This document shows, in pieces, positions 6,794 to 13,748 of a DNA stretch of 20,265 nucleotides. This DNA comes from Limiplasma sp031556335 (lineage in GTDB: Bacteria; Bacillota; Clostridia; Christensenellales; Aristaeellaceae). Location: contig JAVBTE010000013.1 in assembly GCA_031556335.1 (NCBI GenBank), positions 1 through 20,265 on the forward strand. The letters are read 5' to 3'. The notes beneath the pieces were generated by a model that did not search any database, was not told the origin of the DNA, and saw nothing but the letters and a program-made list of their open reading frames with translations. Every line of letters begins with the position of its first letter. The stretch's first letter is position 1. The translations under genes were made by a program, and so were the position numbers.

Positions 6794-9004
6794 TCAGGCG
6801 GCTTTCTTGGCCGCGTTTTGCTTATGCCGCTGCCACATGGACCAGGCGGGACCCGCGATGAACACGGTGGAGTAGCAGCCGCTGACCGTGCCGATGGTCA
6901 TGGGCAGGGCGAAGGCGCGAATGGACTCCAGCCCGTTTGCCGCCGCAAAGGCGAACACCAGCAGCATGCTGGTCAGCACCGCCAGGTTGGTGATCAGCGA
7001 GCGGGTAAAGCTTTGGGACACGCTCTTGTCCATCAGGTCCTCCACAGGCATGGAGGGGTCCAGCAGGGCGTTTTCACGGATGCGGTCGTAGATGACGATG
7101 GTGTCGTTGATGGAATAGCCCAGAATGGTCAGGGCCACGGCGATGAAAGAATCACCGATGGGAATGCGGAACACCACAAAGGTGAAGAACACCACCAGCA
7201 CGTCGTGCAAAAGGGATAAAAGCGCCATCACGCCGGCGGAGAGGCCGTGGATTTTACGGAAGCTGAACCACACATAGGCGATGATGAGCAGGGCGGAAAG
7301 GGTGATGGCGATGACGCCGTTGCGCAGGAACATCTGGCTGAAGAAGGGGGCCACGTTGTTGGATTCCGACAGGGAGAGGTCATGCTCTGGATAGGCCTTT
7401 TGCAGTGCTTCGGTCATGGCCTGCATCTGCTCGTTGGTCAGGCTGTCGCCGCCGGCCAGGTTCAGCACCAGCTTCTTTTCCTGGGTGGCATAGTCCGTGG
7501 TGATCTGGGCGGTGACCAACCGGCCCTCCAGGGCCTCTTCGGCAATGGCGCCCGCGTCGTCGGGGTCCATGGTGGCGGTTTCAGAAATGTTGTATTTCGC
7601 GATGGTGCCGCCCTGGAAGGCAATGTCCAGGTGCACGCCGTTGGTGAACACCATCACCATGCCCAGGGCCATAATGCAGGCGGAGACCATGAAGAAGATG
7701 CGGCGCTTGCGGAAGAAGGGGAAAATTTTGGCATCCTTCACGGCCATCAGTCGGTCGCTGAGGAAGTAGCGGGTTTTGCACAGCTTGGGGTTCTGGATCA
7801 GGGACAGGGTCATCATCCGGGTAGCCACAACGCCCGCCAGGAAGTTCATCACGATGCCGAACAGCAGCGTGTAGGCGAAGGACAGCATGGCGCCGGAACC
7901 GAAGATCATCATGATGAAGGCCACGATGAGCACGGTGATGTTGCCGTCAAACACCGAGGAGAAGGCCCGCTTGAAGCCGGAACGGACGGCGGGCTTCACC
8001 GGCTTGCCGGAGCGCAGTTCTTCCCGGATGCGCTCGGAAATGATGATGTTGGCGTCCACGCCCATGCCGATGGAAAGGATGATACCCGCGATGCCCGGCA
8101 GGGTCACGGTGATTTGAGGCCAGATCAGCATGACCAATTGCCCGGCCACCTGCAACAGCAAGGCGATGGAAGCCACGATGCCGCTGAGGCGGTAGCGCAG
8201 CATCAGGAACCGGCCGATGAGCGCAAAGGCCACAAGGCCCGCCATGACCATCACTTCCAGGGCGGTGCTGCCCAAGGAGGGGCTGATGGCGCTGTAATTG
8301 CGGGTGATCAGCGAGAAGGGCAGCGCGCCCGCGTTGATCTGGTCGGCCAGGGTTTTGGCGGACTTGGAGGTGGTGATGTCCGTGATGGAGCATTCCTCGG
8401 AGTCAATGGCCTGCTTCACCCGGGGGGAGGAAATAAGGGTATCGTCCATGTAGATGGCAATTTGCTGGCCCACCAAACGGGCGGTGGCCTCCGCGAAGGA
8501 GGCGCGGCCCTCGGGGGTCAGCTTCAGGTTCACCAGGAAGGTGGAGGGCACGTGCTGGGTATCCTGCAGCGCGGTGGCGTTCACCACTTGCTTGCCCTCC
8601 AGCACGATATTGCCCTCAGGGTCTTTGAAGGTGAGGTGGGCCATGCTGCCCAGTTCGGCAATGGCCTGGTCCGGGTTGAAATCAGCCTCGTCGGCCTTCC
8701 AGGGGAAGCGAACGAAGATGTAGCCGTTTTCGTTGTCCACAGTTACGTCCCGGTCCAGAATGTTCTGCTGGTTCAGCCGCATTTCGATGATGTTGCGGGC
8801 CGCGTCCAGCTCGGCGGCGGTGGGCTTGCGGTCCAGGTCCTTGGGGGCGAAGGCGGCGTCCACGCCGCCCCGGATGTCGATGCCAAAGCGCATTTCCGAA
8901 GCGCCGCGAACGTGGAAGTCGCCCAGGTCCACGCCAAAGAAGCCCAGGTAGGAGATCAAAAGAGTAAATAGAAGAACGAGCCAAAAGGTTGCTTTGTTTT
9001 TCAT
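6794..9004 (-). CDS. secDF: SecDF fused protein-export subunit
   Basis: This 736-residue SecD-SecF fusion uses the proton gradient to pull exported proteins out of SecYEG. The SecD half has an N-terminal anchor, a DIRGGVDAAF motif (usually DLxGG), a large extracytoplasmic P1 region and the TM4 signature GMGVDANIIISERIREEL, whose Asp is essential for proton coupling. The SecF half has HLDIAFQGGTIA near residue 465 and GYSINDTIVIYDRIREN. The length agrees with the B. subtilis fusion. The ATG at 9004 is preferred, with AAGGAAAG about 11 nt upstream. A GTG at 9016 would overlap that site. A small exported-protein gene precedes it and kimA follows without a visible terminator. Confidence 0.95.
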   Translation of the reverse strand: MKNKATFWLVLLFTLLISYLGFFGVDLGDFHVRGASEMRFGIDIRGGVDAAFAPKDLDRKPTAAELDAARNIIEMRLNQQNILDRDVTVDNENGYIFVRFPWKADEADFNPDQAIAELGSMAHLTFKDPEGNIVLEGKQVVNATALQDTQHVPSTFLVNLKLTPEGRASFAEATARLVGQQIAIYMDDTLISSPRVKQAIDSEECSITDITTSKSAKTLADQINAGALPFSLITRNYSAISPSLGSTALEVMVMAGLVAFALIGRFLMLRYRLSGIVASIALLLQVAGQLVMLIWPQITVTLPGIAGIILSIGMGVDANIIISERIREELRSGKPVKPAVRSGFKRAFSSVFDGNITVLIVAFIMMIFGSGAMLSFAYTLLFGIVMNFLAGVVATRMMTLSLIQNPKLCKTRYFLSDRLMAVKDAKIFPFFRKRRIFFMVSACIMALGMVMVFTNGVHLDIAFQGGTIAKYNISETATMDPDDAGAIAEEALEGRLVTAQITTDYATQEKKLVLNLAGGDSLTNEQMQAMTEALQKAYPEHDLSLSESNNVAPFFSQMFLRNGVIAITLSALLIIAYVWFSFRKIHGLSAGVMALLSLLHDVLVVFFTFVVFRIPIGDSFIAVALTILGYSINDTIVIYDRIRENALLDPSMPVEDLMDKSVSQSFTRSLITNLAVLTSMLLVFAFAAANGLESIRAFALPMTIGTVSGCYSTVFIAGPAWSMWQRHKQNAAKKAA

Positions 9005-9105
9005 GTGTATTCCCACTTTCCTTTATGTCGCCCACAGGGGTATTCTGCCAATGAAATTGCGGGCGCGAGCCGGGGCTTGTCCCGGCGGGTTGAGCCATGA
9101 AGCGT

Positions 9106-9489
9106 TCAGGCGGCAAAGCCAGGAACGGGCGGGGGTGGGGCATGGATGCCCAAGGGCAGCAGAATATGCCGGGCGAAGGCCAGCCGCAAGGTATCCTGTT
9201 CCAAGGGCCTGGAAAGCACAGGTACTTGCTGGTCAAAGGCCAGGCAGGGACGGCAAAACCGCGGAAGAAAGCGCAGCACAGGGCGGTCGAAGTGGTTCGG
9301 GGCAGCGGCGGAAAAGCTCATTTCATTTTCGGGAAGCTGGCTTAAAAGATTGCGGCGGTCCTGGTCTATGGCGGTCGGCGGCCTTTTTAAGGAGAAGCTT
9401 CCAAAAGAAGCCGAGCAAACCGAAACAATCAGCGCAAAAATAAAAAAGGCGCACAAAAAGCGGCGGCAATCTACGTTCATATGGCGCAT
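9106..9489 (-). CDS. Small exported protein of unknown function
   Basis: The frame encodes about 127 residues that I do not recognise. A basic start is followed by a strongly hydrophobic segment (FLCAFFIFALIVSVCSASF), which looks like a signal peptide or membrane anchor. The rest is Pro/Arg/Phe-rich with a CRPC pair and ends in a PPPPVPGF tail. Evidence that it is real: AAGGAG 11 nt before the ATG at 9489, an extended -10 promoter just upstream, and position first in the secDF strand. The ATG at 9480 and the GTG at 9501 are alternative starts. The opposite strand also has long frames, so the call is moderate. The 101-nt gap to secDF contains only a CCGGG/CCCGG inverted repeat. Confidence 0.55.
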   Translation of the reverse strand: MRHMNVDCRRFLCAFFIFALIVSVCSASFGSFSLKRPPTAIDQDRRNLLSQLPENEMSFSAAAPNHFDRPVLRFLPRFCRPCLAFDQQVPVLSRPLEQDTLRLAFARHILLPLGIHAPPPPVPGFAA

Positions 9490-9526
9490 CCGCTTCCTCA
9501 CTCCTTGGCGTTGGGTTTACCCGCCT

Positions 9527-9555
9527 ATTGTATCATAGCTTGGCCCAGATACAAA
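9527..9555 (-). promoter_or_regulatory. Candidate extended -10 promoter of the small ORF-secDF-kimA operon
   Basis: On the minus strand TGATACAAT (9535-9527) is an extended -10 element, and TATGAT overlaps it at 9537-9532. The -35 is weak (TTTGTA, 17 nt upstream). It lies about 38 nt before the small ORF, and no other promoter is obvious ahead of secDF. Confidence 0.55.
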
Positions 9556-9624
9556 GGGGAAAAATTTTCACGGCGTCGCAAAAGCGCGGTTTTTGATCCG
9601 CCAATTTTGTCTGGCCCATAAGGC

Positions 9625-9652
9625 TTGAGTTTTTTCATAAATATGGTATGAT
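9625..9652 (+). promoter_or_regulatory. Sigma-A-type promoter of the ArsB/NhaD-like transporter
   Basis: TTGAGT (9625-9630) and TATGAT (9647-9652) are separated by 16 nt. The -10 is preceded by TGG, giving an extended -10. It lies about 65 nt before the transporter start and diverges from the secDF operon promoter. Confidence 0.65.
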
Positions 9653-9718
9653 GGACGCAACAAGACAAACAGGTCTTACCGGTCCAACTTCATATGAAAG
9701 ACAAAGGAGAGCATGATC

Positions 9719-11008
9719 ATGGATGCGACTACCATGACCACGGTTGCCATCATACTGTTTGCCGTTACCTATGTTTGCCTGCTGATTTTCTCCAAATTCC
9801 GCGCGTACATTGCCCTGGCTTCGGCGGCGCTGTTTGTGGCGCTGGGCATTCTGCCCCTGAAAGACGTGTTTGGGGCGGTGGACTGGAATGTGATTTTGAT
9901 GATCGCCGGCACCATGGGCACGGTGTCGCTGTTCATCGAGTCCCGCATGCCGGCCAAGCTGGCCGACATGATCATCGACAAAACCCCCAACGTGAAATGG
10001 ACCATCGTGGCCCTGTCCATGTTCGCGGGGATCATTTCGGCGTTTGTGGACAATGTGGCCACGGTGCTGATGGTGGCCCCGGTGGCCCTGGGCATCGCCA
10101 AAAAGCTGAAAATTTCCCCGGTACCCAGCATTATTGCCATTGCCATCGCCTCCAACCTGCAGGGCGCGGCCACCCTGGTGGGGGACACCACCTCCATCCT
10201 GCTGGGCGGCGCGGCCAACATCGACTTTTTGGGCTTCTTCTTCCTGAACGGAAAAATCGGCATGTTCTGGATTGTGGAAATCGCGGCCGTGGCGGCCACC
10301 GCAGTGCTTCTGTGGATTTTCCGCAAGGAAAACCAGCCCATTCACATGACCGACCGGGAACAGGTGGAGGATTACTTCCCCACGGTGCTGCTGCTGGGCA
10401 CCATTGTGCTGCTGATTCTGGCCTCTTTCATTCCCGCGCAGCAAAAGCCCGCCATAACCAACGGCCTGATCTGCGTAGGGTTCTTTGTGCTGGGCCTTTT
10501 GCGGCAGGTGTTTGTGAAAAAGGACACCGCTTCCGTGGGCCGGGCCCTGAAAGAGATCGACTACTTTACGCTGCTGCTGCTGGCGGGGCTGTTCGTGGTC
10601 ATCGGCGGCATCACCAAGGCGGGCGTGGTGGACAAAATCAGCCAGCTGTTCGTCAGCCTCAGCAACGACAACCTGTTTGTGATTTACACCCTCATTGTGT
10701 GGTCCTCTGTCATCCTGTCCGCGTTCATCGACAACATCCCCTATGTGGCCACCATGCTGCCGGTGGTGGCGGGCATTGCCAGCATCATGAACGTTTCGCC
10801 CTATCTGCTCTACTTTGGCCTGCTCTGCGGGGCGACCCTGGGCGGCAACCTTACCCCCATCGGCGCGTCCGCCAACATCGCGGGGCTTGGCATTCTCCGC
10901 AAGGAGGGCCACGAGGTGAGCGTGTGGACCTTCATGAAAATGAGCGTGCCCTATACCCTGGTGGCCGTGCTGGTGGGCTATGTCCTGATCTGGCTCATTT
11001 GGGCGTGA
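9719..11008 (+). CDS. ArsB/NhaD (SLC13-like) superfamily ion transporter
   Basis: This 429-residue polytopic membrane protein has 11-12 predicted helices in two homologous halves. Each half carries the superfamily's re-entrant signature: FVDNVATVLMVAPVA with LQGAATLVGDTTS in the first, FIDNIPYVATMLPVV with GATLGGNLTPIGASAN in the second. Members export arsenite, exchange Na+/H+ or move dicarboxylates; the sequence alone does not settle which. No ars genes are nearby. AAAGGAG at 9703-9709 sits 9 nt before the ATG at 9719 but only 3 nt before an in-frame ATG at 9713, so 9719 is chosen. The TGA runs directly into the G-rich tail of repeat copy 4. Confidence 0.88.
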   Translation: MDATTMTTVAIILFAVTYVCLLIFSKFRAYIALASAALFVALGILPLKDVFGAVDWNVILMIAGTMGTVSLFIESRMPAKLADMIIDKTPNVKWTIVALSMFAGIISAFVDNVATVLMVAPVALGIAKKLKISPVPSIIAIAIASNLQGAATLVGDTTSILLGGAANIDFLGFFFLNGKIGMFWIVEIAAVAATAVLLWIFRKENQPIHMTDREQVEDYFPTVLLLGTIVLLILASFIPAQQKPAITNGLICVGFFVLGLLRQVFVKKDTASVGRALKEIDYFTLLLLAGLFVVIGGITKAGVVDKISQLFVSLSNDNLFVIYTLIVWSSVILSAFIDNIPYVATMLPVVAGIASIMNVSPYLLYFGLLCGATLGGNLTPIGASANIAGLGILRKEGHEVSVWTFMKMSVPYTLVAVLVGYVLIWLIWA

Positions 11009-11130
11009 CGGGGCCGGGGGGAGGACGGGGAACGAAGACGGGGAACGACGGCAAGGGGCTCCGCCCCTTGCATCCCTGCCAGGGCTATCGCCCTGGACCC
11101 GTTCTTTCACCGCGCTGCGCGCGGTGAAAG
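11009..11130 (-). repeat. Composite 3'-end repeat, copy 4 (after the ArsB/NhaD-like gene)
   Basis: It starts 1 nt after the stop codon. A G-rich tract with four G runs (11010-11043, potential G-quadruplex) is followed by stem-loops GCAAGGGGC-TCC-GCCCCTTGC (11051-11071), CCAGGGCTATCGCCCTGG (11079-11096) and a 12-bp perfect hairpin CTTTCACCGCGC/GCGCGGTGAAAG (11104-11130). The intrinsic terminator comes next. Copies 4 and 6 share the GGGCGATAGCCC version of the core. Confidence 0.87.
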
Positions 11131-11139
11131 AGAATCATC

Positions 11140-11172
11140 AAAGGCTTTGCCGGGAACCGGCAAGGCCTTTTC
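11140..11172 (+). terminator. Intrinsic terminator of the ArsB/NhaD-like gene
   Basis: AAAGGCTTTGCCGG (11140-11153) and CCGGCAAGGCCTTT (11157-11170) pair over 14 bp with one wobble around a GAA loop. A short T run at 11168-11171 then gives way to TCATCATTTG. It lies directly after repeat copy 4. Confidence 0.8.
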
Positions 11173-11210
11173 ATCATTTGTAAACGATGGAGAACCGGTT
11201 GGCAGCGTTG

Positions 11211-11239
11211 TTGACAAGAACTGTGGTTGTTGATACAAT
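11211..11239 (+). promoter_or_regulatory. Strong sigma-A promoter of the exported protein gene
   Basis: A consensus TTGACA (11211-11216), 17-nt spacer and TACAAT (11234-11239) preceded by TGA (extended -10) lie about 98 nt before the start codon. The rest of 11173-11337 shows no other gene. Confidence 0.85.
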
Positions 11240-11337
11240 GGGTGGTAGAAAAAAGCGCCGCCATATACAAGCGCTGGGAAATGTTCTCTGGTACTGCCGT
11301 ATCGCAATCATGCAACAAATGAAAAAGGAGATCAGTT

Positions 11338-11862
11338 ATGAAAAAGTGGATCAGTATGGCTTTGCTGGTTGTTTGTCTGGTTCCGTTGGCGTTTGTTCAG
11401 GCTTTCGCCGAGGCCGCCCCTGCCCCCACGGAGATCGTTTTGGAAAAGCCTCTTGTATTGCCGGACCTGATGGATTTTACCATCAAATCCACTTCTTTCA
11501 GCAAAAGCGAAAAATACTACGGCGACAGCGGCAATTACGCCACCTATGTCGCCGGGGAGAACTACCGGTTTTTCCTTGTGAAGTGTGAACTTTTGAACAC
11601 CTCGCTGAATTATTACATTTACAGCGACCACATCAAGAATGTGAAGATCGTCTTTAAGGACAAGTTCGAATATGAGGCGATTTTGCTGCAAAACTTCCCG
11701 GAAAAGAAATACCCCACGGAAAAGCTGTGGGAGATCGAGTCCCTGGTTTCCACCACGCCCATTTTCTTTTTCAAGGTGCCCAAGATGATCGAAGGCACGT
11801 TGGACCCCATCATGCTGTATTTCACCCTGGACGATGTGAATTATGCATGCAAGCTTCGGTAA
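11338..11862 (+). CDS. Exported protein of unknown function, possibly DUF4352-like
   Basis: This 174-residue protein has a clear signal peptide (MKKWISMALLVVCLVPLAFVQ, then AFAEA before AP) with probable cleavage after AEA near residue 26. There is no lipobox cysteine. The mature part is beta-rich with alternating hydrophobics: YRFFLVKCELLNTS, VKIVFKDKFEYEAILL and PIMLYFTLDDVNYACKL. This is reminiscent of the Ig-like folds of secreted DUF4352-type proteins, but I cannot assign a family firmly. AAAAGGAG lies 8-9 nt upstream. It has its own consensus promoter and bidirectional terminator, so it is a single-gene unit. Its base composition is less GC-rich than its neighbours. Confidence 0.85.
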   Translation: MKKWISMALLVVCLVPLAFVQAFAEAAPAPTEIVLEKPLVLPDLMDFTIKSTSFSKSEKYYGDSGNYATYVAGENYRFFLVKCELLNTSLNYYIYSDHIKNVKIVFKDKFEYEAILLQNFPEKKYPTEKLWEIESLVSTTPIFFFKVPKMIEGTLDPIMLYFTLDDVNYACKLR

Positions 11863-11872
11863 AACAAGAATA

Positions 11873-11912
11873 CATCAAAAAAGCGGCGCCAACTCACGCC
11901 GCTTTTTTGATG
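11873..11912. terminator. Bidirectional intrinsic terminator between the exported protein gene and glyS
   Basis: CATCAAAAAAGCGGCG (11873-11888) and CGCCGCTTTTTTGATG (11897-11912) pair perfectly over 16 bp around an 8-nt loop. The A and T runs make it functional on both strands: for the exported-protein gene (+) and for glyS (-) after repeat copy 5. Confidence 0.9.
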
Positions 11913-11940
11913 CTGTTCTGATTGCTTTTAGATCATTTTT

Positions 11941-12053
11941 CGGTCACATGAAATGTGGCCGATGAAGGGTTCAGGGCGAAGCCCTGAGCAGGGTCCAGGG
12001 GCGGCAGCCCCTGGCGTTCTCCGCGTCCCCCGTCCCCCGCGCCCCCGTCCTCG
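11941..12053 (+). repeat. Composite 3'-end repeat, copy 5 (after glyS)
   Basis: Stem-loops CGGTCACAT-GAA-ATGTGGCCG (11941-11961), TCAGGGC-GAA-GCCCTGA (11971-11987) and CCAGGGGC-GGCA-GCCCCTGG (11995-12014) are followed by a tail of CGTCCCC units up to the glyS stop codon. Compensatory change is visible in the core: copies 2, 3, 4 and 6 have CC...GG at the stem base where this one has TC...GA. Confidence 0.87.
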
Positions 12054-13442
12054 TCAAAACCTCAGCCGTTCCTCGATGTAGGCTTCCAGGCCGTCGATGG
12101 CGACGCGTTCCTGGGTCATGCTGTCCCGTTCACGCACGGTCACGGTGCCGGTCTCCTCGGTTTCAAAGTCCACGGTGACGCAAAAGGGCGTGCCGATCTC
12201 GTCCTGGCGGCGGTAGCGCTTGCCAATGGAGCCGGTTTCATCATAGTCCACCATGAATTTTTTGGAGAGCTTTTCAAACACCTGGGTGGCAAGGTCGCCC
12301 AGCTTGTTTTTTTGCAGGGGCAGCACGGCGGCCTTGAAGGGAGCCAGAGCGGGATGCAGGTGCATCACCACCCGGGAGTCGCCTTCGCCCAGGTCCTGCT
12401 CCTCGTAGGCATTGCACAGGAAGGCCAGCGCCACCCGGTCCGCGCCCAAAGAGGGCTCGATCACATAGGGCACAAAGCGCTCGTTGGTCACGGGGTCGAT
12501 ATATTCAAGGTTTTCGCCGCTGACCCGGCTATGGGCGGTCAGGTCAAAGTCGGTGCGGTCGGCAATGCCCCACAGTTCGCCCCAGCCAAAGGGGAAGAGG
12601 TATTCAAAGTCGGTGGTGGCCTTGGAGTAGTGGGACAGTTCCTCGGGCTTGTGGTCCCTCAGGCGCAGGCTGTCCTGCTTCATGCCCAGGGCGTAGAGCC
12701 AGTCGCGGCAAAAACCGCGCCAATAGCCGAACCACTCCAGGTCCTCGCCGGGCTTGCAGAAAAATTCCAGCTCCATCTGCTCAAACTCGCGGATGCGGAA
12801 GATGAAGTTGCCCGGGGTGATCTCGTTGCGGAAGGATTTGCCGATCTGGCAAACGCCCATGGGCAGCTTGCGCCGGGTGGTGCGCACGATGTTTTTGAAA
12901 TTGACGAAAATGCCCTGGGCGGTTTCCGGCCGCAAATAGATTTCGCTGGCCGTGTCCTCGTTTACGCCCTGGAAGGTTTTGAACATCATGTTAAACTTGC
13001 GGATGCCGGTAAAATCATGCTTGCCGCAGCTGGGGCAGGGAATGGCGTGGTCCTTGATGTAGGCTTCCAGCTGCTCGTTTGACCAGCCGTCGGCCTGCAG
13101 TTCTTCGCCCTTTTCCCTGGCGAAGTCCTCCACCAGCTTGTCGGCCCGGAACCGCTCCTTGCAGGCCTTGCAATCCATGAGGGGATCGTTGAAATTGCCC
13201 ACGTGGCCGCTGGCCACCCAAACGTTCCGGTTCATTAAAATGGCGCTGTCCAGGCCGACGTTGTACTTGTTTTCCTGCACAAACTTCTGCCACCAGGCCC
13301 GCTTCACGTTGTTTTTGAACTCCACGCCCAAGGGGCCATAGTCCCAGCTGTTGGCCAGACCGCCGTAAATTTCGCTGCCGGGAAAGATAAAGCCGCGGTT
13401 TTTGCAAAGCGCAACCAGCTTATCCATTGTTAAAGCCGCCAT
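12054..13442 (-). CDS. glyS: Glycyl-tRNA synthetase, single-chain (alpha2) type
   Basis: This ~462-residue class II synthetase charges tRNA-Gly. The N-terminus MDKLVALCKNRGFIFPGSEI, then YGGLANSWDYGPLGVE, is diagnostic of the homodimeric GlyRS and unrelated to the alpha2beta2 GlyQ/GlyS enzyme. CKAC...CPSCGKHD gives the paired cysteines of a zinc-like insertion. Motif 2 is seen at FRNEITPGNFIFRIREFEQMELEFF, and motif 3 at PSLGADRVALAFL. The C-terminal anticodon domain follows (GTPFCVTVDFE). AAGGAGG lies 7 nt before the ATG at 13442; an adjacent ATG at 13445 is also possible. It has its own promoter and an unusual folded leader, with no T-box. The stop codon abuts repeat copy 5. Confidence 0.96.
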   Translation of the reverse strand: MAALTMDKLVALCKNRGFIFPGSEIYGGLANSWDYGPLGVEFKNNVKRAWWQKFVQENKYNVGLDSAILMNRNVWVASGHVGNFNDPLMDCKACKERFRADKLVEDFAREKGEELQADGWSNEQLEAYIKDHAIPCPSCGKHDFTGIRKFNMMFKTFQGVNEDTASEIYLRPETAQGIFVNFKNIVRTTRRKLPMGVCQIGKSFRNEITPGNFIFRIREFEQMELEFFCKPGEDLEWFGYWRGFCRDWLYALGMKQDSLRLRDHKPEELSHYSKATTDFEYLFPFGWGELWGIADRTDFDLTAHSRVSGENLEYIDPVTNERFVPYVIEPSLGADRVALAFLCNAYEEQDLGEGDSRVVMHLHPALAPFKAAVLPLQKNKLGDLATQVFEKLSKKFMVDYDETGSIGKRYRRQDEIGTPFCVTVDFETEETGTVTVRERDSMTQERVAIDGLEAYIEERLRF

Positions 13443-13464
13443 CATGGTTCCTCCTTTTCTTCGG

Positions 13465-13543
13465 CCGCCCCGCGCCCTTAGCGCGTCGCGGCTACGCCAT
13501 TCGTTGCCTTCGGCAACTCGGTGGCTAGTCGGGGCGGAGCCCC
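13465..13543 (-). repeat. Compact folded element in the glyS 5' leader
   Basis: CCGCCCC (13465-13471) pairs with GGGGCGG (13531-13537) and encloses GCGC-CCTTA-GCGC (13472-13484) and a long hairpin. That hairpin is CTA(c)GCCA/TGGCTAG (13492-13499 with 13522-13528), capped by GTTGCC-TTC-GGCAAC (13503-13517). An alternative GGGGC-GGA-GCCCC hairpin (13531-13543) competes with the closing stem. It occupies most of the 5' UTR between promoter and ribosome binding site. It may be an inserted palindromic repeat or a regulatory RNA; only one copy is in the window. Confidence 0.6.
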
Positions 13544-13577
13544 TCCCTCGTATTAGCCTTTATTTACATCATTCCTC

Positions 13578-13606
13578 ATCATAGCGACAACAAAGCTGGT
13601 TGTCAA
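13578..13606 (-). promoter_or_regulatory. Sigma-A promoter of glyS
   Basis: On the minus strand a consensus TTGACA (13606-13601), a 17-nt spacer and TATGAT (13583-13578) are present. Transcription would begin near 13571, leaving a leader of about 130 nt that contains the folded element. Confidence 0.85.
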
Positions 13607-13671
13607 GCAAAAACAAGCGGCGGGAAGGATTGGGTCCCTATCCCCCAACCCCTAAAATCCGGCGGAAGCCG

Positions 13672-13700
13672 TTGACAAGAAATTCGGCAGGAAGTATCAT
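13672..13700 (+). promoter_or_regulatory. Sigma-A promoter of the MFS transporter operon
   Basis: TTGACA (13672-13677), a 17-nt spacer and TATCAT (13695-13700) lie 48 nt before the start codon and diverge from the glyS promoter. With the glyS leader this accounts for the 300-nt gap 13446-13748. Confidence 0.8.
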
Positions 13701-13748
13701 GAAAAAAACGCAAATCCCACGAGGCTGGCGGGCCAGCGAGGAGAGCAT

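Noticed and set aside
7247..8971. 574-codon plus-strand frame opposite secDF
   Set aside because: Gly/His/Asp-rich mirror of the SecDF codons with no promoter or domain; SecDF is certain.
9541..9618. Imperfect inverted repeat TGGCCCAGA / TCTGGCCCA in the divergent secDF-transporter promoter region as an operator
   Set aside because: There is one mismatch and the arms are 60 nt apart; too weak to support a binding site.
13446..13577. Glycine T-box in the glyS leader
   Set aside because: No AGGGTGGNACCGCG-like T-box core, specifier loop or antiterminator/terminator pair was found.
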